Under the pieces are notes generated by a model, which searched no databases, had not been told where the DNA came from, and saw only the letters and a program-made list of their open reading frames with translations. Source: Metridium senile (taxonomy: Eukaryota; Cnidaria; Anthozoa; Actiniaria; Metridiidae). Taken from it: DNA of 64,000 bases. The translations under genes and the position numbers were made by a program. Below, in pieces: positions 22,557-48,818 of the stretch. The stretch spans positions 8,393,073 to 8,457,072 of the forward strand of contig OX459102.1 of the NCBI GenBank assembly GCA_949775045.1. Reading direction: 5' to 3'. The number at the start of each line of letters is the position of its first letter. Positions within the stretch are counted from its first letter, which is position 1.

Positions 22557-24895
22557 ATTAAGAGAAGATTTCTGTAAATACCATGCAAACGCGGCAACAC
22601 TCAAAAAATCGATTTTGCTCATATTTTAACCATAGTTAGCCCTCAACATGAAACAAGTCATGATGCCTTTAGTTAAGAAAAATACTGCATATTTTACGAG
22701 AAAATCGCAAAAAATGAAATTTCGTCAAATCGCTGCTCCGAGACGCTAATTTTTATGTCAACTTTGACGGCCCCGTATGGCAAAATTAATTACTTTAATG
22801 ACTCCAAACTTTCATAATATTATTTAATGATATCTTAACTTTAAACTCAAGCTTTTATAGAAATATTGAGTTACTTAAAGATATTATTCTATTAGTTTTT
22901 CTATGTCATACTTTTCGCCTTAGAAAAAGTAGGATAAAAACAAAAAAATATTTTACTATGTGCAGCACAAATTTTTTCAATAATAATCTGGGTTCTGAAT
23001 GTTAAGGTATTGAATATATAACTGTGAAAAATTCAGCTTGGGTAAATGTAATTGAGCGAAGTTATTGAGCTGCGAACATTCGCAAAATCCTGCTTATTAT
23101 GCATATTCTCCTGTCGGCTAACACATTCAATTTGCCAAGTCGCGGACGTGATTTGCATAAATAATCACATTTTCTTTCTTTTTAGCAGCAAAATGTTATC
23201 AAATAAAATCAGTACAACCCAAGCAATGTTTACCTTTTATTTAGTTTAAAAAAATATTGCATGCCTGTTACGAGAAAAGTCTCGAAAAACAACATTTCGT
23301 CAAATCGCTGCTTCGATCGAGACGCTAATTTTTCTGTCAACTTTGACGGCCTCGTATGACAAAATTAACTACTTTACTGATTCCAAAACTTCTTAATATT
23401 GTTTATTGACATCTTAAGTTTAAAGTCAAGAATTTACAAAAATATTTAGTTAATTGAAGATATTATTTAATTTATTTTTCTATGTGAAATGTTTTGCCTT
23501 GTTAAAAGTAGGGCAAAAACAAAAAAATATTTTACTATGTGCTACTCACAATTTTTCAATATAAATCCGTATTGGGAATGTTGAGGTATTAAATATATAA
23601 CTGTGAAAAATTCAGTTTGGGTAAATGTTATTGAGCGAAGTTATTGAGCTGGGAACTTTTGCAAAAGTTTGCTTTCGCTGCATAGTCTACTGGATACCGT
23701 CTACCTGTCTACTGTCGGCTAACCTATCAGTCAATCAAGTCGAGAACATTTACATAAACAATCACGCTCTCCTTTTTTTTCCTGCGAAAGTTCGGAGCTT
23801 AATAACTTCGCTAATTTACATTTATCCAAACTGAATTTTTCACAGTTATATATTTAATACCTTATCTTTCCAAATACTGATTTTTATTGAGAAAGTTTGA
23901 GTAGCACATAGTAAAATATTTTTTTGTTTTTGCCCTACTTTTAACAAGGCAAAACATTTCACATAGAAAAATAAATTAAATAATATCTTCAATTAACTAA
24001 ATATTTTTGTAAATTCTTGACTTTAAACTTAAGATGTCAATAAACAATATTAAGAAGTTTTGGAATCATTAAAGTAGTTAATTTTGTCATACGAGGCCGT
24101 CAAAGTTGACAGAAAAATTAGCGTCTCGATCGAAGCAGCGATTTGACGAAATGTTGTTTTTCGAGACTTTTCTCGTAAAACATGCAATATTTTTTAAAAA
24201 TAAATAAAAGGTAAACATTGCTTGGGTTGTACTGATTTTATTTGATAACATTTTGCTGCTAAAAAGAAAGAAAATGTGATTATTTATGCAAATCACGTCC
24301 GCGACTTGGCAGATTGAATGTGTTAGCCGACAGTAGAATATGCATAATAAGCAAGATTTTGCGAAAGTTCGCAGCTCAATAACTTCGCTCAATTACATTT
24401 ACCCAAGCTGAATTTTTCACAGTTATATATTCAATACCTTAACATTCAGAACCCAGATTATTATTGAAAAATTTTATGCTGCACATAGTAAAATATTTTT
24501 TTGTTTTTACCCTACTTTTTCTAAGGCGAAAAGTATGACATAGAAAAATAAATAAAATAATATCTTTAAGTAAATCAATATTTCTATAAAAGCTTGAGTT
24601 TAAAGTTAATATACCATTAAACAATATTATGAAAGTTTGGAGTCATTAAAGTAATTAATTTTGCCATGCAGGGCCGTCAAAGTTGACATAAAAATTAGCG
24701 TCTCGGAGCAGCGATTTGACGAAATTTCGTTTTTTGCGATTTTCTCGTAAAATATGCAATATTTTTCTTAACTAAAGGCATCATGATTTGTTTCATGTTT
24801 CATGTTTCATGGGCTATCTATGGTTAAAATATGAGCAAAATCGATTTTTTGAGTGTTGCCGCGTTTGCATGGTATTTACAGAAATCTTCTCTTAA
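22557..24895. repeat. Giant palindrome (2.34 kb) with internally duplicated arms
   Basis: The outer left arm ATTAAGAGAAGATTTCTG pairs with CAGAAATCTTCTCTTAAT at the right end. Pairing continues with many mismatches to a loop at about 23665-23782. Each arm contains two direct copies of a unit of about 575 bp (CGTCAAATCGCTGCT at 22723 and 23298, inverse at about 24136 and 24709), so four copies in the order + + - -. No coding frame of note; strongly AT-rich. Confidence 0.9.
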
Positions 24896-24931
24896 TGAGT
24901 ACCAGATTACAGTTTTATATCGCTGTTTTAA

Positions 24932-25350
24932 AGCTACGTTAATACGAGCAACAAATTCGTCCAACTTGTCTCGCAACATCGCTGCAAAACAATTTTTCCA
25001 CCCGCGTACCAACTTGTCTCGCGTCAAAATGGCTTGTTGCAAGTTGAAAAAGTTTGTTGCAGAAAGTAGACCGTTCTACTTTTTGCAACAAAATTTGTAG
25101 ATGTTGTTCGTATTACCACATCAACCCAACTTGTCTCGCAGAAAAATGACGTCAGCACGCCGCCATGTTTGTTTACTCGCTGTATTAACCAATCCGAAAT
25201 CAGAATTCAACTCAACTTACAACAAGCCATTTTGACGCGAGACAAGTTGGTACGCGGGTGGAAAAACGCGCAACATCGCTTTCCAATTTGTTTTGCAGCA
25301 ATGTTGCGAGAAAAGTTGGACGAATTTGTTGCTCGTATTACCGTAGCTTA
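24932..25350. mobile_element. Fold-back element (420 bp)
   Basis: Ends AAGCTACGTTAATACGAGCA and TGCTCGTATTACCGTAGCTT. The arms also pair through TTCGTCCAACTTGTCTCGC, CCACCCGCGTACCAACTTG and ACGCGAGACAAGTTGGTACG. It sits 36 bp beyond the giant palindrome. Confidence 0.85.
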
Positions 25351-25995
25351 AGTCTCAACCGATTATTCATATCCACATATACAAATGGGCACACATCTCT
25401 CATGCGTTTAACAGCGCTACTACTAACCCCGGGCCCAGACGTCGCCATAAGACGCCGCGACTATAAACGTCTTATTTAAGGCGTCTTTCGGCGTCTTAAA
25501 AGATTTTGAGGGAAAATATGGGCGGTCTAGGGCAGCTTAGGACGTCTTAGGGCGCCTTCTGGGTCCGGAGTAGGCCTCAAATACCAATATTCTCTTACAA
25601 ACCTTTTAAAAGCTTTCAATGGCCAATTTCATACTAGAAGACGCACAATTCGTCTCATCACGGACAAATCGTGTGGTGTGAAAACGGGACGAAAAAGTCG
25701 TCTGAGCTTATTAAAAAAATAATTAATATAGAATAAATCGGTTTTTTAACGTCTCAATCTTCTAGGTGGACACGTATCATGTGCCCTACTAAACGGGAAG
25801 ACCAGACAAAACCTCAGTATTTTTTAATTCATTTGTATTAGATTAGGCACATATGAGATGCGACGTTTGATCTAAAAACATGTTTTGAACTACGAATTTA
25901 CGAACGAAAAGTCCGTTGAGACGATTTTTGCCGTCCTCTAGTGAAAAAGGGCCTTTGCATCGTTAATAGACCTGTTTGCTTTCCTTCTTTGTTTA
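25351..25995. other. Spacer, no gene seen
   Basis: Contains repeated words around AAGACGCCGCGAC, GGCGTCTTTCGGCGTCTTAA and GGACGTCTTAGGGCG (25440-25560), probably a decayed fold-back element. Confidence 0.45.
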
Positions 25996-26102
25996 CCCAT
26001 TTCAGACCAAGTGATGCAACCCTTGGGAGATGGCTCTTTCACATGTACACGTTCATCATGAAAGGACAATTCTCAAGGGAATGTCACGTAGTCTGAAATG
26101 GG
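25996..26102. mobile_element. Small fold-back MITE
   Basis: TACCCATTTCAGAC at the left and GTCTGAAATGGGTA at the right form a 14-bp perfect terminal inverted repeat that includes flanking TA bases. Confidence 0.7.
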
Positions 26103-26724
26103 TAATTAGCATACGGAGGTAACGGGGTCTATTTTAGTTCACTATGAGACACGGGTTGGCAACAAAATCCAATTGATGTCATATAAATAAGTTATTGAGA
26201 CCTGATATTGCATCCGGCGCCCTTGTTATGCCATGTTCTTTAACATGGGCCATTGACATTTGGCATCAAATCCTTATAGTAAATAGACACTTTGTCTGGA
26301 TCCCATGCCAATTCTAAGTATATTCACATATTTTCAAACATTCAAACTTTGTTTAATGCGTTGCTCAAACACAGAATTTAGAACTGTTGAGCGAGGGGCC
26401 AACACTTTTCCAAAACGTTACACAAGTATAGTATACATCCAGAGGTTGCAGCAACAGCTTTCTACGTAAGGGAAGATTTATTTGCAAAGTTAAATTGCTG
26501 AATTTTGGGTGAGTTATAGAGCTAAAGCAGTATAAACATGAAATACTCTAAAATTGTTACTGTGTAGCAGGGAGTGTTCGGGATAACTCTATTGTTTTGT
26601 TTGACACATGCAGGGAATAGGAAACAAATTAGTTGTCCCGCTAGCAGGGAAATAAAGTGTATTACTGTTAAACTGAGCGTGATAGAGTGAAGTCATTTAA
26701 CCCGTGAAATAGATATTAGACTTA

Positions 26725-26925
26725 GGCCTCGTCTACACGAATCCGATCCAGCTGAAACCGCATAGAAATATTTGCGTCCACACGAATCTGCGTATTCGGA
26801 GGATTCAAGTAAAAGTATGCGGTTTCGGTGACTGCATTCACTGGATTCGTGTTGACGATAGGCCGATTCGCATCAAAAAGTATGCGGTTTCAAAAGTATC
26901 CGGATCCGTGTAGACGGGGTCTAAT
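26725..26925. mobile_element. Fold-back MITE with TCTACACGAATCCG ends
   Basis: Left CCTCGTCTACACGAATCCG and right CGGATCCGTGTAGACGGGG pair; the interior repeats AAGTATGCGGTTTC. Ends resemble those of the fold-backs at 29464 and 37706. Confidence 0.75.
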
Positions 26926-27186
26926 AAACCTTAGCAGTCTCTAATTCCATTGTTTTCTTTTGAGTCTATTTGACTATTACACTTTAGCAAGCAATTTCTA
27001 TTTCACGGGTTAAATACCTTCACTCTATTGTTTACTTACAAGCCCATAGGTTTATTAAAACCCTCCTATCTGACTATTACACTCGAATAAATACCCTTTA
27101 TTTCACAGGTTTATGGATACCACTATAATCTCACTAAAAACTATGAAAAAACGCTTTTAATAAATATTTATTTATTTATATTTCAG
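26926..27186. other. Region upstream of receptor C; probable 5' intron
   Basis: Holds two pieces of the receptor-locus dispersed repeat (26939-27015 and 27061-27118, with TTTGACTATTACACTTTAGC and TTTCACGGGTTAAATACC). It ends in an AT-rich acceptor, atatttcag (to 27186), 15 nt before the receptor C start codon. Confidence 0.5.
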
Positions 27187-27201
27187 TGCACAGTATAAAG
27201 T

Positions 27202-41861
<14,660 letters not shown>

Positions 41862-42144
41862 TTGAATATGCAATAGTCAAACCACCATGCAGTTGAATTT
41901 ATTATACCTCACAAATAATCCTCCAATCACAATCACTCCGTATTTTAGTCACGTGGCGACCCACTATTTTGCGATATAGGACAGCAACCTATTTGACTGC
42001 AACATTTTAATTGTTTACTCGAGATATTTTGAAAAAAAATATTTGTTCGGTATAATAAAAACATATAGGATTATCTCAGATATTCATCAAGTCTCGATTT
42101 CAATATTAGGCTCAACCTGCGGTCTCGCCCAATATTAGACTGCG

Positions 42145-42310
42145 AACAGTCACTTCTTTTCGATCCAAATTCCGAAGAAAACGAGAGAAAAATGAGCATA
42201 TAAATAAAACACGGACGAGCGGGGATTTGGGGCGAAAAGGGGGAGGAGCGATGGGAGAGGAAAAGTTAAAAGTTTCGGAATCCGGAGGGAAAAGTAGGGA
42301 CTGTTCGCCC
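42145..42310. mobile_element. Hairpin element related to 36813-37084
   Basis: Left TA|GACTGCGAACAGTC, right GGACTGTTCGCCC. Inner CCGAAGAAAACGAGAGAAAA is shared with 8270-8290 and GAATCCGGAGGGAAAAGTAG with 8339-8358. Confidence 0.7.
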
Positions 42311-42872
42311 AATATTGAATTCTCGACCTAAATATTCTGCTATAATGGTCATAATGGACTCCAATGAATCCAATAAGTGTATAATAATTATATTTATTAT
42401 TCATTCAAAATATTTCACCATTTCTGATTGGTCGATTTTGCCCAGTTAATTTTTCATAACCTGCTAATAAACTTACCAAATTTGGAAGAAATACGTCATT
42501 CGTCCAATAATTTAAAAACATATTGACAAATGACGTCAATCGTCCAATAACTGAAAGATTATTGGACGACTTGCAATATTGCAAGAAAAATATAGCAAAA
42601 CACAAAATAAACAAAAGGCTGTGAAATATTTTTCCTTCAATATTAAACTATATTTTAAGAAGCGCCGTTTTGGATATATAACTGGAGCCTAAAAATATTT
42701 TGAATGAATAATAAAACAATATTATTGAATTCGGCTTTCGTATGATATGCCTACGGCTTCGGCAGATAACACCCTCATGGTTTGCATAATTTTTTCATAT
42801 CATACTTAGCCTCATCCAATAATTTCTTGATATGGGTTGTCATAAGCGATAGGTGATAGGAAATAGGAAATA
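42311..42872. other. AT-rich spacer
   Basis: No gene. Weak inverted pairs (TATTATTCATTCAAAATATT near 42395 against AATATTTTGAATGAATAAT near 42690) suggest another decayed fold-back, with TTGGACGA-type repeats inside. Confidence 0.45.
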
Positions 42873-43064
42873 CAGTGGAACCCCGTTAATCCGGCCACCA
42901 AAGGGACAGCCCAAAGTGGCCGTATTAACAGGGTGGCCGTATTAAGCGGGTAAATCTTATAGAAAATGTATGGAAATGCATTTCGTCGGGACCTAAAAAA
43001 CTGGCCGCAATAAAATAACGGGGTGGCCGTATTAAGCGGGTGGCCATAAGGCGGGGTTCCATTG
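42873..43064. mobile_element. Non-autonomous pogo/Tigger-like MITE with TA target duplication
   Basis: TA|CAGTGGAACCCCGTTAATCC at the left and GGCGGGGTTCCATTG|TA at the right. Interior repeats of GTGGCCGTATTAAGCGGG. Termini starting CAGTGGAACCCC with TA duplication are characteristic of pogo-type elements. Confidence 0.85.
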
Positions 43065-43318
43065 TAGGTCATTCCAAGATCCAAGAACAACTGGAATGAC
43101 GTGTTTCTGCTTCTTATTCTCGCCAAGAACACGGAGGCTAGTGTTGAGATATTCCGTGTTATTTGTTTTCCACGAAACTGTTTTAAAGGTATCGATTATT
43201 CGTGTTTAGCTCCCATCATCCTTTGCGACGACAACCTTTTTGAATTAGGTGTATATAGTTAGTTGACGTCACTTAAATTACATATTAAGTCTAAATACTC
43301 CATTTGGCATGTTATCTA

Positions 43319-43525
43319 GCACCGCTGTACTATTTGACAAATGACATTTGCACAAAGATCGATATATAGCCTCGAATCAGAACAAATTTAAATGTATTTT
43401 CTATTGGTAAGCGATAACATTTCTCCTGTACTTGGTTTAGAGTTTGTGAATATTTTTACAACAAATCGAGGCTCAGCTCAGCCTGTGCAAATGCGCCTTT
43501 TGTCAAATTAGTACTGCGGTGTAAA
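43319..43525. mobile_element. Fold-back family R, copy 2
   Basis: Left ACCGCTGTACTATTTGACAA, right TTTGTCAAATTAGTACTGCG. Inner pair AGCCTCGAATCAGA and GAGGCTCAGCTC. Confidence 0.75.
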
Positions 43526-43802
43526 AATCCATTGAAAAACTGTAAGGGACAATATAGCTTTCAATGATATCATTACTTGTCGCCAAAAATGGCTGCAATT
43601 GATGTTCAGGAAGACCAAGTCTGAACAAGGCAAACGAGCCAAAGTGTGTGAATGCTTGGTGCAATGTCCAACCAAGTCTCGGCAACCTTACATTACTTGA
43701 TCTGCTCTTTTATATTATGAGGCTCATTTCTTAATAACATTAATTAGGGAAACTAGTACCCAGTCCTTTACTCATTTTGGAAAAGGCCAATAGTCCTTTT
43801 TC

Positions 43803-43952
43803 ACAGTTCCGTTCAGTGACCACGAATGATAGTTCCAAGTCGAGGTTCGAGTTGCTACGCATGTTAAATTATAATTATAGTTTTGCTAAGTGTGGCAACT
43901 CAATCCTCGACTCAGTTGGAACTATTATTCGTGGTCACTGAACGGAACTGGC
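43803..43952. mobile_element. Fold-back family Q, copy 2
   Basis: Left GTTCCGTTCAGTGACCACGA then ATGATAGTTCCAAGTCGAGG; right GGAACTATTATTCGTGGTCA then CTGAACGGAAC. The best-preserved copy. Confidence 0.88.
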
Positions 43953-44554
43953 AAAGACAGCTATTCCAAAATAAGAGGACAACGTCAAAGCTCGATCCAC
44001 AAATTTGAAAATTTCTTTCGTTTTGGTTCCCATTTGAATTTCCACCCAGAGTTTCAAATTTTTGGGTTTGAAAGAAAAGCTCAGCAAATTTTCAATGTTG
44101 AGCTTTGCCTTGGTTTAATACAAAAGAGTTTTGTTGGAATTCCGTCCGGGTAATGTAATAATGTATATACTAGAATGATACATGATAATAATTTAGTCAT
44201 TTCGATAGCGCCTAAGTTATAAAAGAATATTCTAAATCGATTTTCAATTATAAATTAAATAGATAGATATAAATATATACATGTGGTTCGTGTAACTTCC
44301 GGTCATTTGATTTTTACAAAAACAAAAATTGCTTTGAGTTTCTTTAATTTTGAATTTTCCTTTTTTAGAAATTGATTTCAAGAAAAAATGACAATTTTCA
44401 ATTTTTTCCTTAATGGAAAACGATCCAATTCTCAAACGATCAAAAGTTGAATTCAATTTTTAATTTTTTGAAAAACAAAACCTACAAATTGACAATTCTC
44501 ACTCCAGTCCGGGTCAAACTTGTCACTTCCGGTATTGAAGCATTCTGATTAAGA

Positions 44555-44797
44555 ATGGCGATGGCGAACGATCGGGGTCGTATCAATCAATTCAGGTATC
44601 AAGACTTTTTTTGTGGGATCAGGGATCAAAACACGGGAGCTAGATGTAGATGTAGAACAGGGAAAACTATATGCAGAAAACAGACATTTCCCGTAATAGA
44701 TGGCCATAAAAGTCCAGCAGAGTTTCTTCAAGTAATGAATGAACATTGGAAGTGTTTTTTTCGTAATATTGAAGCTGCATTAGAGACGTCAAAGTGA
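44555..44797 (+). CDS. Small uncharacterised ORF, possible exon or TE remnant
   Basis: 80-codon ATG frame encoding a polar, Cys-containing protein (RYQDFFCGIRDQNTGARCRC then RTGKTICRKQ). I do not recognise it. It lies between ACTTCCGGT (44296, 44525) and ACCGGAAG (44853) words that could be element ends. No neighbouring exon is evident; it may be chance. Confidence 0.25.
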   Translation: MAMANDRGRINQFRYQDFFCGIRDQNTGARCRCRTGKTICRKQTFPVIDGHKSPAEFLQVMNEHWKCFFRNIEAALETSK

Positions 44798-44939
44798 TAG
44801 ACAAATATAATCTTAGCGAGGAGTCGCATTTGTTGAATCGATCGCGATGTTAACCGGAAGTTTTCCACCTTGATACTTCTTAATATTTGCCAGCTAATTA
44901 CCACGCAGAAAAATATAGTTGAGTTGCTTCCAGCAAAAA

Positions 44940-45190
44940 ATATTAAAAGTATTAAAGTATTAAACGATAGGTAATATAATGAAATTTGTAACACCGTAAA
45001 AAATGAGTCAACATTTTTACGGTGTTACAAATTTCATTCTATTATCTATCGTTAATATCAAACACCGACGCAGCCTGTACTAGTTTACTCGCTAATTTCT
45101 ATTTCTATTTTTTACGGTGTTACACATTTCATATATAGTACCTATCGTTTATTTCAAACAGCCTATACTAGTATTGCTCGCTAGTTTCTA
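44940..45190. repeat. Family P element, head-to-head pieces
   Basis: An inverted piece (AACGATAGGTAATATAATGA and TTTGTAACACCGTAAAAAAT) meets direct units (TTTTTACGGTGTTACAAATT, CACCGACGCAGCC) at about 45005, forming a short palindrome. Confidence 0.75.
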
Positions 45191-46153
45191 TTTAAAAGCA
45201 ATTAGGTAACTGCACAATGACTGCTTACAACTTAAGACAAGGGTTACACAAATGTTTGATCCGGCTTGAACTGACTGACAATTTTGTGGCTTCTGTTCAC
45301 TGATGAGCAAGCATATTATAATTATCGATAAACCCACCAACAACAGCCACTTCAAATGTTCGTAATTGCTTGATGCTAATCTGCAGGACTTTCAAAATCA
45401 AAACGGGGAAATGTATGTAAGATTTTCTCTGCCATTTAAAATCAGAATACCGGAAGTTAGAAGTTTATCCCGACACCCCTCCCGGTGAAATCAGAATTAC
45501 AAATTTCTTGTGCTCCAGTTTGAATATGCCAATGATTTTTTTTTAGCAGAGCTATTTTTTGGGGGGGGGGGGGGGGGGATTATGTCACGTGACCAGATCC
45601 TGCAAATCGCCTATTGGGCAACCATCAACTGTCAGATGCCAAAATAAAAAAAAGACTGTTTATGTTTCCGTCAATCAAACTAGTCATTTGACATTTTGGT
45701 TGACAACAGTTGCAGTGAGGATACTCGAACCGTGAACACTTGACTTTTTTCCTGTTATTATTTTCTGAACCTTCTACTGCTTCAAAACCTCTAAAAATGA
45801 AGCAGTGAGTTCAAATACACTCAGTGTTCATCATAAATCTTGTTTCTTATATATTCGCTCAAGGGATGCGGGTTAAAATAAGTAACAGAAAACTCAAAGT
45901 GTTATAGTCATATATATATATATATAGATAAATAGATAGATAGATAGTTTATTTAACAAAACGTCTGGTAGCCATTGGCTGATCTACACTAATGTTTACA
46001 TGTGTAAAATTTAGATCGAATAAATAATATAAACTTGTGATAATTGTAAAATGTAGAATGTAGCAATAGATAAATATATATAAATTCTTATTGATAGATC
46101 TAAAATACAATTAACTTATAGTAAGACTCAATGAATCATGTAAGATGAAACTA
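45191..46153. other. Spacer with decayed repeats
   Basis: No gene. A poly-G run lies at about 45559-45578. ACTCGAACCGTGAACACTTG and GAACCTTCTACTGCTTCAAA (45724-45790) match the fold-back at 56213-56422, and CGCTCAAGGGATG recurs at 52627. A (TATA)/(GATA) tract is at 45911-45945. Confidence 0.55.
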
Positions 46154-48212
46154 AAGTGGTACCTTTATTTAAAGGTCACCCAATTAAGGTGGATCACTAT
46201 AGTTTTTGAAAAGCCACACCAGGCCGTTATAAACGTCGTTTTGACAAACTCACAATTTTCGATTAACCTGAAACTTTTACAGATTATCAGTCTTAGACTG
46301 AAATTTAAAACAGTTTACTTTGTTTTTAGATTTGTATTTTAATAGCAGCGATATACAGGAAAAACGGAAATCAGTTGCGCTTAAATTGTAGACGAACGCG
46401 ATGAGATCTCGAAAAGCGGCTACCACCACAGTAAACTACAACATTAGGCACTCAAAATATCAAAGAATTAAAGAAATCTGTATGTTTGATTTCGAGAAAA
46501 TTACAGATATATTTTGTACTTTGTAGTTTTGAGTGTTAGAAGGAATCACTCAATGTGTGGCAATGTGACTTACAATAACTGAACAAATAGCGCTCAAAAA
46601 CCGTCAAAACCTTCCCTATACATATATGTCTTTAGTTACTAAGTTTGGGACAATAAATCGTTCACAGTATTGAGAAATTATTTTTTTTCTTAGAAATGTT
46701 AGAGCTTGACTTCAAGCGAAAACACATCACTGTTGCGCTTTTCTAGAAATATTCAAAACAGCCGTTTACATTTTTCTGTAAAATTCACAAACTCTTCTCC
46801 AAAGTACTAGAAATGCTATCCTGAAGCTTCATTTCAATTGAGGCATTTAAACGTGGTAAAAAAAATTAAACTTGGATATCTTAACGAAGCCGACTCGTTC
46901 GGCTGTTCACGGCCGCTAATGATGCAAATCTGCGTTACATTCTGGAGTCACGACGCAATACACCGTGACGGTTTTGGTGGAGTTATTACTTCCGGCGATA
47001 AAAGAAAGAGCCAGTGAAGGGAGGGGAGGGCTGGAGATATAAAGTTGATAATAAAGCACTTTATGATAATAAATTTCGCTAATTTCTTCATTCCATTGTT
47101 CTTTAATTTCGTTAGTTGTGACTTTTTATTCGCAGGTATTTTGAGAGAAAAGGTAACTAATTTGAAAATCATTTCACAAATTCAACCGGCACAAAGGAAT
47201 GTATCACTACATGCAGTCAGATGTAATCAAAAGAACAATGGAATGAAGCAATTAGCGAAATTTATTTTTATCGCCGGAAGTAATAACTCCACCAAAACCG
47301 TCACGGTGTATTGCGTCGTGACTCCAGAATGTAACGCAGATTTGCATCATTAGCGGCCGTGAACAGCCGAACGAGTCGGCTTCGTTAAGATATCCAAGTT
47401 TAATTTTTTTTACCACGTTTAAATGCCTCAATTGAAATGAAGCTTCAGGATAGCATTTCTAGTACTTTGGAGAAGAGTTTGTGAATTTTACAGAAAAATG
47501 TAAACGGCTGTTTTGAATATTTCTAGAAAAGCGCAACAGTGATGTGTTTTTGCTTGAAGTCAAGCTCTAACATCTCTAAGAAAAAAAATAATTTCTCAAT
47601 ACTGTGAACGATTTATTGTCCCAAACTTAGTAACTAAAGACATATATGTACAGGGAAGGTTTTGACGGTTTTTGAGCGCTATTTGTTCAGTTATTGTAAG
47701 TCACATTGCCACACATTTAGTGATTCCTTCTAACACTCAAAACTACAAAGTACAAAATATATCTGTAATTTTCTCGAAATCAAACATACAGATTTCTTTA
47801 ATTCTTTGATATTTTGAGTGCCTAATGTTGTAGTTTACTGTGATGGTAGCCGCTTTTCGAGATCTCATCGCGTTCGTCTACAATTTAAGCGCAACTGATT
47901 TCCGTTTTTCCTGTATATCGCTGCTATTAAAATACAAATCTAAAAACAAAGTAAATTGTTTTAAATTTCAGTCTAAGACTGATAATCTGTAAAAGTTTCA
48001 GGTTAATCGAAAATTGGAAAGTTTGTCAAAACGACGTTTATAACGGCCTGGTGTGGCTTTCCGAAAACTATAGTGATCCACCTTAAGTGGTCACAATAAA
48101 AAGTCCAAAATCTGTTCCTATACCTATTCTATACCTCTATTCAGCGGCCAACTTCTATTAAGCGGCCACTTCAGAAAGTCCCGAGGGTGACCGCTTAATA
48201 GAGGTACCACTG
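46154..48212. mobile_element. Giant fold-back element (2.06 kb) with pogo-like ends
   Basis: The left end AAGTGGTACCTTTATTTAAA then GGTCACCC matches the right end GGGTGACCGCTTAATAGAGG then TACCACTG|TA in inverted form. The long arms pair almost base for base over about 900 bp (GGATCACTATAG at 46191 against CTATAGTGATCC at 48070; GGCGATAAAA against TTTTATCGCC near the middle), with a loop at about 47106-47228. The left arm has an extra segment of about 60 bp at 47003-47060. No transposase frame seen. Confidence 0.88.
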
Positions 48213-48386
48213 TATTCCGATATCTATTTATCTTATAAAATATCTTTAATTTGCGTCTCTTTCTCAAATTGAGATCACAAGTTTTATTTCTGGCAACAGG
48301 TTCAAAAGTTCATGTTCCTTGTTATTAATTATTTCTTTAAATAGAACATCAGTCAAATCCTGTCGGCGACGGCAAGATATACACCT

Positions 48387-48655
48387 ATTTCAAAGAAGGT
48401 TGACGGGGCGATTGGTAATTGCACGACCGAAAGGAGCTGTGGGTAATGAAATTCATCTTATTCCTTTCTAAAATACCAAAACAATGCCTCCGCCGTTCAG
48501 CGAAAACTTCGAGACACCCTGATCTAAGGTCATCCCTGGACGTTTGAGGCATTGTTTGGGTAATTGAGAAAAGAATAATAAGAAATTTGCATAACCCACA
48601 GCTCCTTCCAGTCGTGCGATTGCCGTTCGCCCCTTCAACCTTTATTGAACTAGAC
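48387..48655. mobile_element. Fold-back element
   Basis: Left TATACACCTATTTCAAAGAA, GGTTGACGGGGCGATTGG and CGACCGAAAGGAGCTGTGGG; right ACCCACAGCTCCTTCCAGTC then GTGCGATTGCCG and CCTTCAACCTTTATTG. End pieces recur at 62648 and 63907. Confidence 0.8.
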
Positions 48656-48818
48656 GCATAACTGCGTGAACTCGGGATTCTCTTTGATGCGTTTAATTAC
48701 GTTTAATTTTAAGTACAATATATGAAAATAGACGCCTGCGTGAACGCGCACTTTCAGTAGAAATTTGTTTATCTACCCATATCTCATATGAAGATTACCT
48801 GTAAAACTGTCACTATCC

